Below are positions 18,167 to 25,781 of a stretch of 44,879 nucleotides of DNA, piece after piece. How positions within the stretch are numbered: position 1 is the first letter of the stretch; each line of letters begins with the position of its first letter. Source of the stretch: CAZQQN01 sp964595485 (lineage in GTDB: Bacteria; Bacteroidota; Bacteroidia; CAILMK01; CAYYUA01); NCBI GenBank assembly GCA_964595485.1, contig CAZQQN010000023.1, positions 1-44,879 of the forward strand, read 5' to 3'. The position numbers were made by a program, and so were the translations under genes. The notes under the pieces were generated by a model that was not told where the DNA came from, made no database searches, and saw only the letters and a list, made by a program, of their open reading frames with translations.

Positions 18167-18802
18167 CTATTCCAGTGATCCGATGAAATTAAAGTAACGC
18201 CATATCCCGAATAAACCGGGTGAGATCTTTTTAAATTCAGGTTGGAATTGTTGTTGAATATAGGGTAGTATCTTCCCCTCTACGTTCAGATGGTTAAGTG
18301 CCATGAATCGTTTATACGCAGACCAGTCCGTATCGTGGAAATCGACAATGGCTATCTTTCCACTGGGGTTCAGGAAAAATTGGGCCAAATGCAGAAAATA
18401 GGGCCAGTTTGGATTTAGCATAGTTAGCGTGTAGGAGAAAATGATCACATCGTATCCAACAGGGGGTAGCCAGTTAACATTAAACGTTCCTTCGTAAAGG
18501 ATTACCCGGTCGGAGATCGGATTCAGCTTTTTAGCTGCTTTATTGAGCATACTTGCAGAAATATCCAATCCAGTCATCGAAGCCCTCGGATAATGAGAGC
18601 CCAATTGGTACAATATATGGCCAGTCCCGCAACCCACTTCAAGGGCATTAAAATCGTCATTAACGTCAAAAGGAAGTTGCTTTATCAGGTTTTTCCTGCC
18701 AAACAAAAAAGCCCAACGCGTAGCATCGTAGATACGTGATTGAAGTTGATAATACCGCTGAATGTTGATTGCTTGCTGGTCACTATTTCTACTGATTGTC
18801 AA
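18167..18802 (-). CDS. btaB: BtaB-like SAM methyltransferase of betaine lipid synthesis
   Basis: This 211-residue class I SAM-dependent methyltransferase has motif I EVGCGTGH at residues 55-62 and an acidic ribose-binding Asp80 in GLDIS. The N-terminal SRIYDATRWAFLFGR resembles characterised BtaB proteins. BtaB methylates the amino group of diacylglycerylhomoserine three times to give DGTS, a phosphorus-free betaine lipid. It follows btaA by 18 bases in the same reading frame, so the pair is one operon. No ATG is possible before motif I; the start is TTG at 18802. The methyltransferase fold is certain. The BtaB identity rests on the btaA neighbour and on the N-terminal motif. Confidence 0.85.
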   Translation of the reverse strand: MTISRNSDQQAINIQRYYQLQSRIYDATRWAFLFGRKNLIKQLPFDVNDDFNALEVGCGTGHILYQLGSHYPRASMTGLDISASMLNKAAKKLNPISDRVILYEGTFNVNWLPPVGYDVIIFSYTLTMLNPNWPYFLHLAQFFLNPSGKIAIVDFHDTDWSAYKRFMALNHLNVEGKILPYIQQQFQPEFKKISPGLFGIWRYFNFIGSLE

Positions 18803-18820
18803 ACTAAATTGCTTTTTATA

Positions 18821-19990
18821 TTATTTAACAATTCCCAGATAGGCACTAGCGTAAGTACCTACCCGGTCGGGATGCTTGATGTCTTCTGCATTTACTTTTT
18901 CGAACCTCACCGCCTTCTTCACAAATTCCGGAAGGAAATCCACCTCTCTTGCTGCTGACCGGAATAAAATTTTTGCCCCTGGCCGACTATTTTTTAAGAT
19001 CAAGCGCCACTCAACCTCCAGGGCTTTTGGTGAGTTTGCTGCTAACCAATCCTGGTGGTCAAGAAGGGCAAAATGGGTGTAATGACCTGGATTTTCTTTC
19101 AGGAAATCGCTAACAGAACATGTTCTATTCGTTACCTTATAGGTTTGCTTGCGGATTTTATCAAAGTTTTCGGGTTTCAGGTAGTTGGGGCAACAGTCTT
19201 TTCTATAATGGCCTTTCAGGTAAACGTGCCAGAAATAATTATCTTGCATGAGAGTCCTTTTAAAAACGGCTCTCAAGCTATCCTTAATGTAAGCTATAAG
19301 CCCACCAGGGTAATCATCAATGATTAGGCGCCTTTGGCTTCTGGGAACACCAAGCATGGCCATTGTTAAATGTTTGTTAAGAAGCCATTCTACCATTGAG
19401 GAAACGATTTTAGGCTCAATTTTTTGGTAGAGGGCTCGTTGTTCAGATAAGCTATTGATTTCCAATAATTTATGAACGGTATACCTTACCTTGGGCTTTA
19501 CTTTCAGGTATTGTTTAAATAACCAGGCAAAATGACCAGAAGTCCCGTAAAAATAAAAGGAGCCTTTGAATCGCTTGTCCTTAAAACAACGGATCTTTTT
19601 GTCCCAGTATTCCTTTGCATAGTTTGTTAAGTGAGGGCGTAGCTTATCAGCATAGAGATGCTGGCATTTGGGATGGTAACCTTGTCCAAAAAGCTTGTAA
19701 AGGTCATCAAAAGTAGCGTGATTAAAGGTTGCTAATTTTAAGTTTAGTAAAGCGGATTGTTTAGGATTGATATCCAAAGCCTTGATGGTAGCTGGGCTAT
19801 CAAGTAGATAGTCAAGGGTATTACAGCCTGCACTGGTGATCATTATGACATGGCTTTCTTCACTCAGAGTAAGGAGTTCGCGGTCGCAGCGGGGATCTTC
19901 CCAGCAGGTGTTATAAACCAGGTTATTTTTATGGATTTGATTAAATACCTGGTCCTGCAATTTATCAATTCGAGGTTTAATAAGAGTCAT
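18821..19990 (-). CDS. btaA: BtaA: SAM:diacylglycerol 3-amino-3-carboxypropyltransferase (DUF3419)
   Basis: This 389-residue protein belongs to the BtaA/DUF3419 family. These enzymes move the 3-amino-3-carboxypropyl group of SAM to diacylglycerol, giving diacylglycerylhomoserine and methylthioadenosine. The family signature is clear: LVYNTCWEDPRCDRE near residues 24-38, ITSAGCNTLDYLL at 51-63 (SAM pocket), DINPKQSALLNLK from 73, and LLDHQDWLA near 310. Length is close to characterised BtaA (about 400). The ATG at 19990 is followed directly by the conserved N-terminus. It is upstream of btaB on the same strand and downstream of a PlcP-like phosphoesterase. The 137-base gap before it contains 11-bp-phased TTAAC repeats, a possible phosphate-response site. 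Confidence 0.9.
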   Translation of the reverse strand: MTLIKPRIDKLQDQVFNQIHKNNLVYNTCWEDPRCDRELLTLSEESHVIMITSAGCNTLDYLLDSPATIKALDINPKQSALLNLKLATFNHATFDDLYKLFGQGYHPKCQHLYADKLRPHLTNYAKEYWDKKIRCFKDKRFKGSFYFYGTSGHFAWLFKQYLKVKPKVRYTVHKLLEINSLSEQRALYQKIEPKIVSSMVEWLLNKHLTMAMLGVPRSQRRLIIDDYPGGLIAYIKDSLRAVFKRTLMQDNYFWHVYLKGHYRKDCCPNYLKPENFDKIRKQTYKVTNRTCSVSDFLKENPGHYTHFALLDHQDWLAANSPKALEVEWRLILKNSRPGAKILFRSAAREVDFLPEFVKKAVRFEKVNAEDIKHPDRVGTYASAYLGIVK

Positions 19991-20047
19991 TTAGTTACCA
20001 CCTGTTTGAGATCACGTTGCGAATAAGCCTAAAGCTTATAATGCTAT

Positions 20048-20075
20048 GGTTAATAAGTCTTTACCAAAAAGTTAA
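20048..20075 (-). promoter_or_regulatory. Candidate Pho-box-like direct repeats upstream of btaA
   Basis: On the minus strand TTAACT, GTAAAG and TTAACC begin exactly 11 bases apart (20070-20075, 20059-20064, 20048-20053), 58-85 bases before the btaA ATG. The 11-bp period is the spacing of PhoB/PhoP sites. The middle unit is degenerate. Confidence 0.35.
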
Positions 20076-20127
20076 GGCAGCTTTACACCCTTTATTTGAG
20101 TTGTTTTATGAGTTTTTTGAAGCAATG

Positions 20128-20997
20128 TTAAGGCTCCTCAGATACTTTAGCTCTTTGTGGGTGGCTAAAAAAATCAGCTAACATTTGCTCGAAAATCTCA
20201 TCATTTTCCAAGTAAGCGTTATCCTCCTCATCTAAAACGATATTGCTGGCTAAAGGATCTTCATGGTAGCGATATATGATCCATGTATCATTGTTGTATT
20301 CAAGGGCTGTCAGATTCTCTACCCAGTCCCCGGAATTCAGGTACTGAACTGAGCCTTGTTCATTCGATACCCTTTTATTGGTTGGTTGATGAATGTGCCC
20401 GCATATCACAGTCTGGTAGTGCTTTGAGGTGGCGATGTCAGTGGCTGTTTTTTCAAAATCCTGGATAAACTTAACAGCCCTTTTAACGCCGGACTTAATC
20501 CTTTGTGATAGTGAAATTCTGCCTTTACCTGCTTTCTCCATTAAAAAATTAACCATGTTGTTAAGTAGAATCAGGGTATCATAGCCTTTGGAGCCAAGCT
20601 TGGCCAACCACTTGGATTGACGCATTGTTATATCAAATACATCTCCGTGAAAAATCCAGGTTTTAGCGCCATTGAGGTTAAGCAGCAGTTTATTGACAAT
20701 TTTAAGGCTACCTATTGAAAATTGGTCGAAGCGTCTTAACATTTCATCATGATTACCGGGTATGTAGTAAATGCTAACCCCTTGCTCCATTAACCAGGTA
20801 ATATGACCTACAACTTGCATATGCGAACGAGGGAAGTACTTTTTGTTGAATTGCCACATATCAATGATATCCCCATTCAGAATAAGGGTCTTTGGATTGA
20901 TGCTTTTCAGGTACTTGAGTAAGCGTTCAGCATGGCAGCCATAGGTACCTAAATGCGTGTCCGAAATGACAACTAACTCTACAGGTCTTTTTTCCAT
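20128..20997 (-). CDS. PlcP-like calcineurin-fold metallophosphoesterase
   Basis: This 289-residue cytoplasmic phosphoesterase has all five metal-binding blocks: SDTHLG (12-17), NGDIID (41-46), GNHDE (81-85), HGDVFD (117-122) and CGHIHQP (199-205), followed by SGDWVE (222-227). Such proteins are usually labelled UDP-2,3-diacylglucosamine diphosphatase (LpxH-like). The layout with YIPGNHDE, WLAKLGSKGYD and a terminal GDWVE block instead resembles PlcP, the phospholipase C that frees diacylglycerol during phosphate starvation. The next gene downstream, btaA, uses diacylglycerol, which supports the PlcP reading. The C-terminus is acidic (VLDEEDNAYLENDEIFEQ). The fold is sure; substrate is inferred from motif style and neighbours. 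Confidence 0.85.
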   Translation of the reverse strand: MEKRPVELVVISDTHLGTYGCHAERLLKYLKSINPKTLILNGDIIDMWQFNKKYFPRSHMQVVGHITWLMEQGVSIYYIPGNHDEMLRRFDQFSIGSLKIVNKLLLNLNGAKTWIFHGDVFDITMRQSKWLAKLGSKGYDTLILLNNMVNFLMEKAGKGRISLSQRIKSGVKRAVKFIQDFEKTATDIATSKHYQTVICGHIHQPTNKRVSNEQGSVQYLNSGDWVENLTALEYNNDTWIIYRYHEDPLASNIVLDEEDNAYLENDEIFEQMLADFFSHPQRAKVSEEP

Positions 20998-21348
20998 GGT
21001 TTTAGGGTTTGGGTGATAGAATTAAAAAGGATTAAAAAGTATCGATAACGGTTTATGTAGCTGTTTTTGCCTTTAATTACCTTATGCGAGGGCCACCAAA
21101 TCATACCGCTAAATTATTTGTAGCGGTTTACTGAAGTTTTATTGAAAAGTTAGTGTTGTATTAAAGCAATCGGATGGCAAAAAAATAAACTGCGCTAACC
21201 AATTATTGTCAGCTGTTTTTCAAAAGGCAATGTTAGGATTGCTGGCAGCTATTCCTATTAGCAAAAGTTTTTTTAATGGTAACTTAAGTTCTAATCTGCT
21301 AATGTTCCCCTAAATTTGACAAATTAACCTAATTAAAATAAATGTTAT
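20998..21348. other. Divergent control region between plcP-like gene and ppx
   Basis: These 351 bases contain no gene. They hold a palindrome ACCGCTA-N9-TAGCGGT (21105-21111 with 21121-21127) and an exact -7 box for ppx (listed separately). A weak 11-bp-spaced pair TTTAAT (21272) and CTTAAG (21283) is also present. No clear promoter for the minus-strand gene was seen. Confidence 0.5.
21311..21318 (+). promoter_or_regulatory. Candidate -7 promoter box of ppx
   Basis: TAAATTTG matches TAnnTTTG exactly and ends 30 bases before the ATG at 21349. No TTG lies at the usual -33 distance, which would fit an activator-dependent promoter. Confidence 0.45.
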
Positions 21349-22266
21349 ATGCGCCTGGCTTCCATTGATATTGGTTCAAATGCCATCCGCTTGCTTATTA
21401 AAAATGTTTTTGCATTTGACGGGATTGTTCAATACCAAAAAGAATCTTTAATACGCGTTCCCTTACGGCTTGGCCGGGAAGCTTTTAACGATGGAAGAAT
21501 ATCAGCCGAAAAGCATGATAAAATCATGAAAACCATGGGCGGTTTTAAATCGCTAATGGAGGTATATGGAATAGAGAATTACAGGGCAGTGGCCACATCT
21601 GCTTTACGTAATGCTGAGAATGGTCAGCAAATTGTTGGGCAGGTCCTGAATGAGACGGGTATTAGTATTCAAGTCATAGACGGCCATGAAGAGGCCAAAA
21701 TTCTTTATTCCATGGATATATCCCACCAAATAGATCCGGAAAAGGCCTGTATATACATGGATGTAGGTGGTGGAAGTACCGATATTTCCCTCTTTGCCAA
21801 TGATGCCTTTCAAAGATCAGAATCATTCCCAATTGGGACCATTCGATTGCTGAATGACTTGGTCACTCAAGAGGACTGGCAGGGGCTTAAAAGTTGGTTG
21901 CAAACGGTTAAAAAAGAGCATGGCGAGATGTATGCCATAGGCTCAGGCGGGAACATCAATAAGTTGATCAAGATGTATGGGAAAACGAAAAAGAAAAAGA
22001 AGCGGATTGGTTACAAGGATATCATGGAAGCTTATGAAGCGCTAAAGCAACATACCTATGAAGAGCGCATTCGGTTAATGCAGCTTAAACCCGACCGGGC
22101 TGATGTGATCCTTCCAGCCTGTGAGATCTTCCGAAACGCAATGGCCTGGGCGGGTATCAAACGAATTTATGTGCCTACCATTGGTTTAGCGGATGGGCTA
22201 ATCAAGCAATTGTACGAGGAGCAATATGCGAGGGAGGAAGTTATAGAAACCCGTTATTTCACTTAA
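21349..22266 (+). CDS. ppx: Ppx/GppA-family phosphatase (exopolyphosphatase)
   Basis: This 305-residue ASKHA-fold enzyme would release orthophosphate from the ends of polyphosphate, or hydrolyse pppGpp. The family motifs are present: DIGSNA at residues 7-12 (phosphate-binding loop), RAVATSALRNAENG near 78, IDGHEEAKILY with the catalytic Glu region, and MDVGGGSTDISLF, the second phosphate loop. It has only the two core subdomains and lacks the C-terminal HD-like domain of E. coli Ppx and GppA, as is usual for short Bacteroidota versions. It converges with ppk1, which makes polyphosphate, so the neighbours support a polyphosphate role. Activity on pppGpp cannot be excluded. Confidence 0.88.
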   Translation: MRLASIDIGSNAIRLLIKNVFAFDGIVQYQKESLIRVPLRLGREAFNDGRISAEKHDKIMKTMGGFKSLMEVYGIENYRAVATSALRNAENGQQIVGQVLNETGISIQVIDGHEEAKILYSMDISHQIDPEKACIYMDVGGGSTDISLFANDAFQRSESFPIGTIRLLNDLVTQEDWQGLKSWLQTVKKEHGEMYAIGSGGNINKLIKMYGKTKKKKKRIGYKDIMEAYEALKQHTYEERIRLMQLKPDRADVILPACEIFRNAMAWAGIKRIYVPTIGLADGLIKQLYEEQYAREEVIETRYFT

Positions 22267-22278
22267 AAGCGGGTTTTT
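22247..22278 (+). terminator. Candidate terminator at the end of ppx
   Basis: AAACCCG (22247-22253) pairs with CGGGTTT (22270-22276), and TT follows. The stem overlaps the ppx stop codon. The loop is long at 16 bases, so stability is moderate. Confidence 0.45.
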
Positions 22279-22333
22279 AGAAAGTTCTTTAAAATTCAGC
22301 AGAAACTATTTTATAGAACTAAGGTATTTCCAT

Positions 22334-24418
22334 TCAATGCCAACTTTGATAACCTGCTTCTTGGGCATTGGATTCTTCGATGGCTTTTGTTAATGACTCA
22401 TAAAAATCATACTGGGCTCTTGTTTTTACCAAACCCTCTTCTCTGTAGACGTTAGATTGCCGAGCATCAATCCAGCGTGCTTTTTGGTTATCGGCCCATT
22501 GCAAGCGCAAAAAATAAAGGATTTCCTGTTTACATTTTTCGTCCTTAATGGGGAATACCAATTCAATGCGTTGATCCAGGTTTCTTTTCATGAGATCAGC
22601 GGATCCCATATAAACTTTTGTATCACCACCATTGCAGAAGGCATAAATTCGGCTGTGCTCAAGAAGCCGGTCAACCAGACTTATTACCTGGATATTTTTG
22701 CTAACACCTTCTATTCCGGGAACAAGGGAACATATGCTGCGTGTAATCAAGTAAATATGAACGCCGCTGTTACTGGCTTTGTAAAGTTTTTGAACAATTT
22801 TAGGATCTTGCAAACTATTGACCTTGATCCATATCCAAGCCTCCTTCTCATTCTTAGCCTGTTGAATTTCCTTATCAATGAGCTGGTTTATGCGCCTTCT
22901 GAGATTGAATGGGGAAACCATTAAGCTATCGAATGCAACCGGTTCTGTGTTTTGGGTTAGGTAGTCCACGATTTTTTGAGCCTCATCTATTAAATCCTGG
23001 TCAGCAGTAAATAAACCGGTGTCACTGTAGGTTTTGGCCGTGTCTTCGTTGAAGTTACCGGTGCTAAAATAAGCATACTGCCGTATGCTGTTTTCTTCAC
23101 GTCTACTGATTATCAATAATTTAGAGTGCACCTTAAGCCTTTCCATGCTGTATAATACTTCAGCACCGGCATTTTCCAGTTGATTAAACCAATGAATGTT
23201 GTAGGCTTCATCGAACCTGGCTTTCAGCTCTATGAAAACAGTAACTTTTTTACCGGCATGAGAAGCCTTAATGAGTTTTTGAACAACTTCTGAATGCTTC
23301 GCTAACCGGTAAAGCGTTATTGTGATGTGGGTTACGTCCGGATCATTTTTAGCTTGTTCTAACCAGTTTAAGATGTAAGTGAACCGCTGATAGGGAAGGT
23401 GGAGCAGCTGATCCTGTTCCCCAATTGCGCTGAAGTAATCATCGATCCCTTCAAAGGCTGGGTGAGGTAAAGGAGGCATAGGATTGAATTTCAAGTTTTG
23501 CCTTTTCTGGAAGGGGAAATGAAAGAAGTCTGTAAAGTCATGATACTTCCGGGCAAACATGGTATCCTCCGGCTCTATATTGACTTTTTTACTGATGAGT
23601 TGTAGCAAACCAGCAGGAATTTCCGGGTCATAGGAAAGCCTGGTCGGTTCTCCCAGTTCTCGTTTTTTAAGGCTTTCTTTTATTTTCCGGAGCAAATTTC
23701 GGGATATATCTCCCTCAATATCTAATTCGGCATCCCTTAAGATACGAAATCCATAAGCTTTAGCATTCTGAAAACCCGGAAAAATATCCGGTAGGTGAAA
23801 ACGAATGATGTCATCGATATAAATGACATAATTTTTCCCGCTTGAAGGAGGTAAGGTGATAAATCTTGGCAGATTTTCGGGTAATTTCAGTATAGCGTAG
23901 GCATTTTCTTCGCCATCATCGTCTTTAAGGTGGACTGCAAAGTATATCCAATTATCCCGCATAAAGAGGGGTTGACCGTCATCTTCAATGAAAACAGGTT
24001 CAAGCCTTGGATGAATATCTTTAATGAAGTAATTTTCAAGGTAGTTTTGGTGTTCTCCGTTGATGGTCCTCTCATTCAAGAAATAAATACTTTCTTGCTT
24101 TAATTCTTCCAATATTTCTTTTTTGAAAATCCGGTCAAATTCTCTACGCTGATGGACAACCTCCGTTTTTATACGACTTAGCAGACGCTCAGGCGGTTCA
24201 TTTAATTCTTTTTTGGCTGTTGATTTAAGATGGATAAGTCGCTTCAGCGTTGCTACCCGTACCTTGAAGAATTCATCTAAATTATTCGCAAAAATCGCCA
24301 AATATTTCAGACGTTCTAATAACGGGTTTCGCTTATCCTTTGCTTCTTGTAATACCCGGTGATTAAAGGAGAGCCAACTTATTTCCCGGTTGATGTAATA
24401 CTGATTCCACTTTGCCAT
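22334..24418 (-). CDS. ppk1: Polyphosphate kinase 1
   Basis: This 694-residue enzyme reversibly builds inorganic polyphosphate from ATP at the inner membrane or in the cytosol. The N-terminal domain (INREISWLSFNHRVLQEA) is the PPK1 signature. The two phospholipase-D-like catalytic domains carry the autophosphorylated histidine in LKVHSKLLIISRR followed by YFSTGNFNEDTA, and the second histidine in LLEHSRIYAF followed by GSADLMKRNLDQRIE. Length is normal. It converges with ppx. Upstream lie an exact -7 box (24443-24450) and TTAACA direct repeats with an 11-bp period, so control by phosphate is plausible. Confidence 0.97.
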   Translation of the reverse strand: MAKWNQYYINREISWLSFNHRVLQEAKDKRNPLLERLKYLAIFANNLDEFFKVRVATLKRLIHLKSTAKKELNEPPERLLSRIKTEVVHQRREFDRIFKKEILEELKQESIYFLNERTINGEHQNYLENYFIKDIHPRLEPVFIEDDGQPLFMRDNWIYFAVHLKDDDGEENAYAILKLPENLPRFITLPPSSGKNYVIYIDDIIRFHLPDIFPGFQNAKAYGFRILRDAELDIEGDISRNLLRKIKESLKKRELGEPTRLSYDPEIPAGLLQLISKKVNIEPEDTMFARKYHDFTDFFHFPFQKRQNLKFNPMPPLPHPAFEGIDDYFSAIGEQDQLLHLPYQRFTYILNWLEQAKNDPDVTHITITLYRLAKHSEVVQKLIKASHAGKKVTVFIELKARFDEAYNIHWFNQLENAGAEVLYSMERLKVHSKLLIISRREENSIRQYAYFSTGNFNEDTAKTYSDTGLFTADQDLIDEAQKIVDYLTQNTEPVAFDSLMVSPFNLRRRINQLIDKEIQQAKNEKEAWIWIKVNSLQDPKIVQKLYKASNSGVHIYLITRSICSLVPGIEGVSKNIQVISLVDRLLEHSRIYAFCNGGDTKVYMGSADLMKRNLDQRIELVFPIKDEKCKQEILYFLRLQWADNQKARWIDARQSNVYREEGLVKTRAQYDFYESLTKAIEESNAQEAGYQSWH

Positions 24419-24442
24419 TGCTTATCGTAAACCTCACTTTTA

Positions 24443-24450
24443 CAAAGTTA
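24443..24450 (-). promoter_or_regulatory. Candidate -7 promoter box of ppk1
   Basis: TAACTTTG on the minus strand matches TAnnTTTG exactly, with a 24-base gap to the ATG at 24418. No TTG is at the usual -33 position. The TTAACA repeats end 31 bases upstream of the box. Confidence 0.5.
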
Positions 24451-24481
24451 AATTCCTTTCAATGCTTTATCATTCCCGACT

Positions 24482-24498
24482 TGTTAAGTTATTGTTAA
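24482..24498 (-). promoter_or_regulatory. Pho-box-like TTAACA direct repeat upstream of ppk1
   Basis: On the minus strand TTAACA-N5-TTAACA begins at 24498 and 24487, an exact 11-base period, 64-80 bases before the ATG. A weaker third unit (TTCAAA) lies a further 11 bases upstream. The form equals the PhoP-box pattern known from Bacillus; use in Bacteroidota is my inference. Confidence 0.4.
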
Positions 24499-24704
24499 AA
24501 TTTTTTGAAGGCCTTTTCAAGATTAGTCCTAAAGCACGCCAAGAATACTTTGAAGCATCAAAATAGTATCGAATGTTTTTTTAACTTAGCCAATCTATTC
24601 CATTGTCGCTAAATGGCTATCACTATTAGGGACAGCTAAGGAAATAGGGCTTCGGGTTTTAAGCCCTTTTGATAAAGGCGATACAATAAACACCGTCAAT
24701 AAAA

Positions 24705-24732
24705 CAAAATTACATGATAGTCCCTAATTTTG
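24705..24732 (+). promoter_or_regulatory. pdhB -7 box inside an inverted repeat
   Basis: TAATTTTG at 24725-24732 matches TAnnTTTG exactly, 23 bases before the pdhB ATG. It is the right arm of a perfect 8-bp inverted repeat with CAAAATTA at 24705-24712 and a 12-base spacer, so an operator may overlap the promoter. Confidence 0.45.
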
Positions 24733-24755
24733 TAATGTTTTAAATCTAAAGCACT

Positions 24756-25748
24756 ATGGCAGAAGATAGAACCATCCAATTCCGTCAGGCCGTAAGAGAA
24801 GCCATGAATGAGGAAATGCGTAATGATGAAAACATCTTTCTCATGGGGGAAGAGGTAGCGGAATACCAGGGCGCTTATAAAGTAACGCAGGGGATGCTCC
24901 AGGAATTTGGGGAAAAGCGAGTGATAGACACACCAATTACCGAGCTTGGTTTTGCCGGTTTAGGTGTTGGTGCTGGTATGAATGGTCTGCGACCGATCGT
25001 TGAATTCATGACGTGGAATTTTGCTTTATTGGCCTTTGACCAAGTAATTAACTCAGCAGCTAAGATGCTGACCATGTCGGGGGGGCAATTTAACGTTCCC
25101 ATTGTTTTTCGTGGGCCGACAGGCTCAGCAGGTCAATTGGGCGCTACCCACTCTCAGAGTTTTGATAATTGGTTAGCCAATACACCGGGCTTGAAGGTTC
25201 TTGTTCCCTCTGATCCTTACGATGCAAAAGGATTGCTTAAGACTGCCATAAGAGATGATGATCCTGTGGTTTTCATGGAATCAGAAGTCATGTATGGGGA
25301 TAATGGGGTTGTGCCGGAAGATTACTACACCATACCCATCGGTGAGTCGAAAATAAAACGGGTTGGCAGTGACATTACGCTGGTTGGCTATGGTAAAATG
25401 ATGAAAGAGGTTTTTAAAGCTGCTGACCAATTGAAATCCCAATATGATGTAGAAGCAGAGGTGATCGATTTACGTAGCCTGAGGCCATTGGATTATCAGA
25501 CCATTGCGGAATCTGTTAAAAAGACGAACCGTGTGGTGGCCATTGAAGAATCATGGCCGTTAGCTGCCATGTGTTCTGAAATCACCTATCAGGTTCAGAA
25601 ACATGCCTTTGATTTCCTGGATGCTCCAGTTAAGCGTGTAACTGGTGCCGATGTATCAATGAGTTATGCACCGAACTTGGTTGAAGCGTTCTTGCCTAAT
25701 CCGGAAAAAATCGTGGAAAAGGCAAAGGAAGCACTTTACATCGAATAA
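24756..25748 (+). CDS. pdhB: Pyruvate dehydrogenase E1 component, beta subunit
   Basis: This 330-residue protein is the beta chain of the heterotetrameric E1 of pyruvate dehydrogenase, which decarboxylates pyruvate with thiamine diphosphate. The N-terminus (IQFRQAVREAMNEEMRNDEN) and the block VFLMGEEVAEYQGAYKVTQG-like region carry the ThDP-contacting Glu. The DTPITELGFAGLGVGAGMNG stretch, the FRGPTGSAGQLGATHSQS loop and the C-terminal transketolase domain (VIDLRSLRPLDYQTI, VVAIEESWPLAAM) are all typical. Length is normal. The alpha subunit and E2 are not in the window, so the complex is encoded at separate sites. A 33-base gap leads to menB, so they may be co-transcribed. Confidence 0.95.
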   Translation: MAEDRTIQFRQAVREAMNEEMRNDENIFLMGEEVAEYQGAYKVTQGMLQEFGEKRVIDTPITELGFAGLGVGAGMNGLRPIVEFMTWNFALLAFDQVINSAAKMLTMSGGQFNVPIVFRGPTGSAGQLGATHSQSFDNWLANTPGLKVLVPSDPYDAKGLLKTAIRDDDPVVFMESEVMYGDNGVVPEDYYTIPIGESKIKRVGSDITLVGYGKMMKEVFKAADQLKSQYDVEAEVIDLRSLRPLDYQTIAESVKKTNRVVAIEESWPLAAMCSEITYQVQKHAFDFLDAPVKRVTGADVSMSYAPNLVEAFLPNPEKIVEKAKEALYIE

Positions 25749-25781
25749 TTTGTTAAGGGTATAAAACCAAAAATCCTGTTT

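Larger units (their letters stand above)
24419..24755. other. Divergent ppk1/pdhB control region
   Basis: These 337 bases contain no gene. They hold the ppk1 -7 box and TTAACA repeats on one side, and the pdhB promoter box within an inverted repeat on the other. Confidence 0.6.

Noticed and set aside
21061..21086. CTNTTT/CTTTAA/CTTATG series upstream of the plcP-like gene as a Pho box
   Set aside because: The period is 10 rather than 11 bases and the units share little; easily produced by chance in AT-rich DNA.
22457..22924. 155-codon open frame opposite ppk1
   Set aside because: Antisense to the conserved catalytic part of ppk1, with no recognisable domain; a shadow frame.
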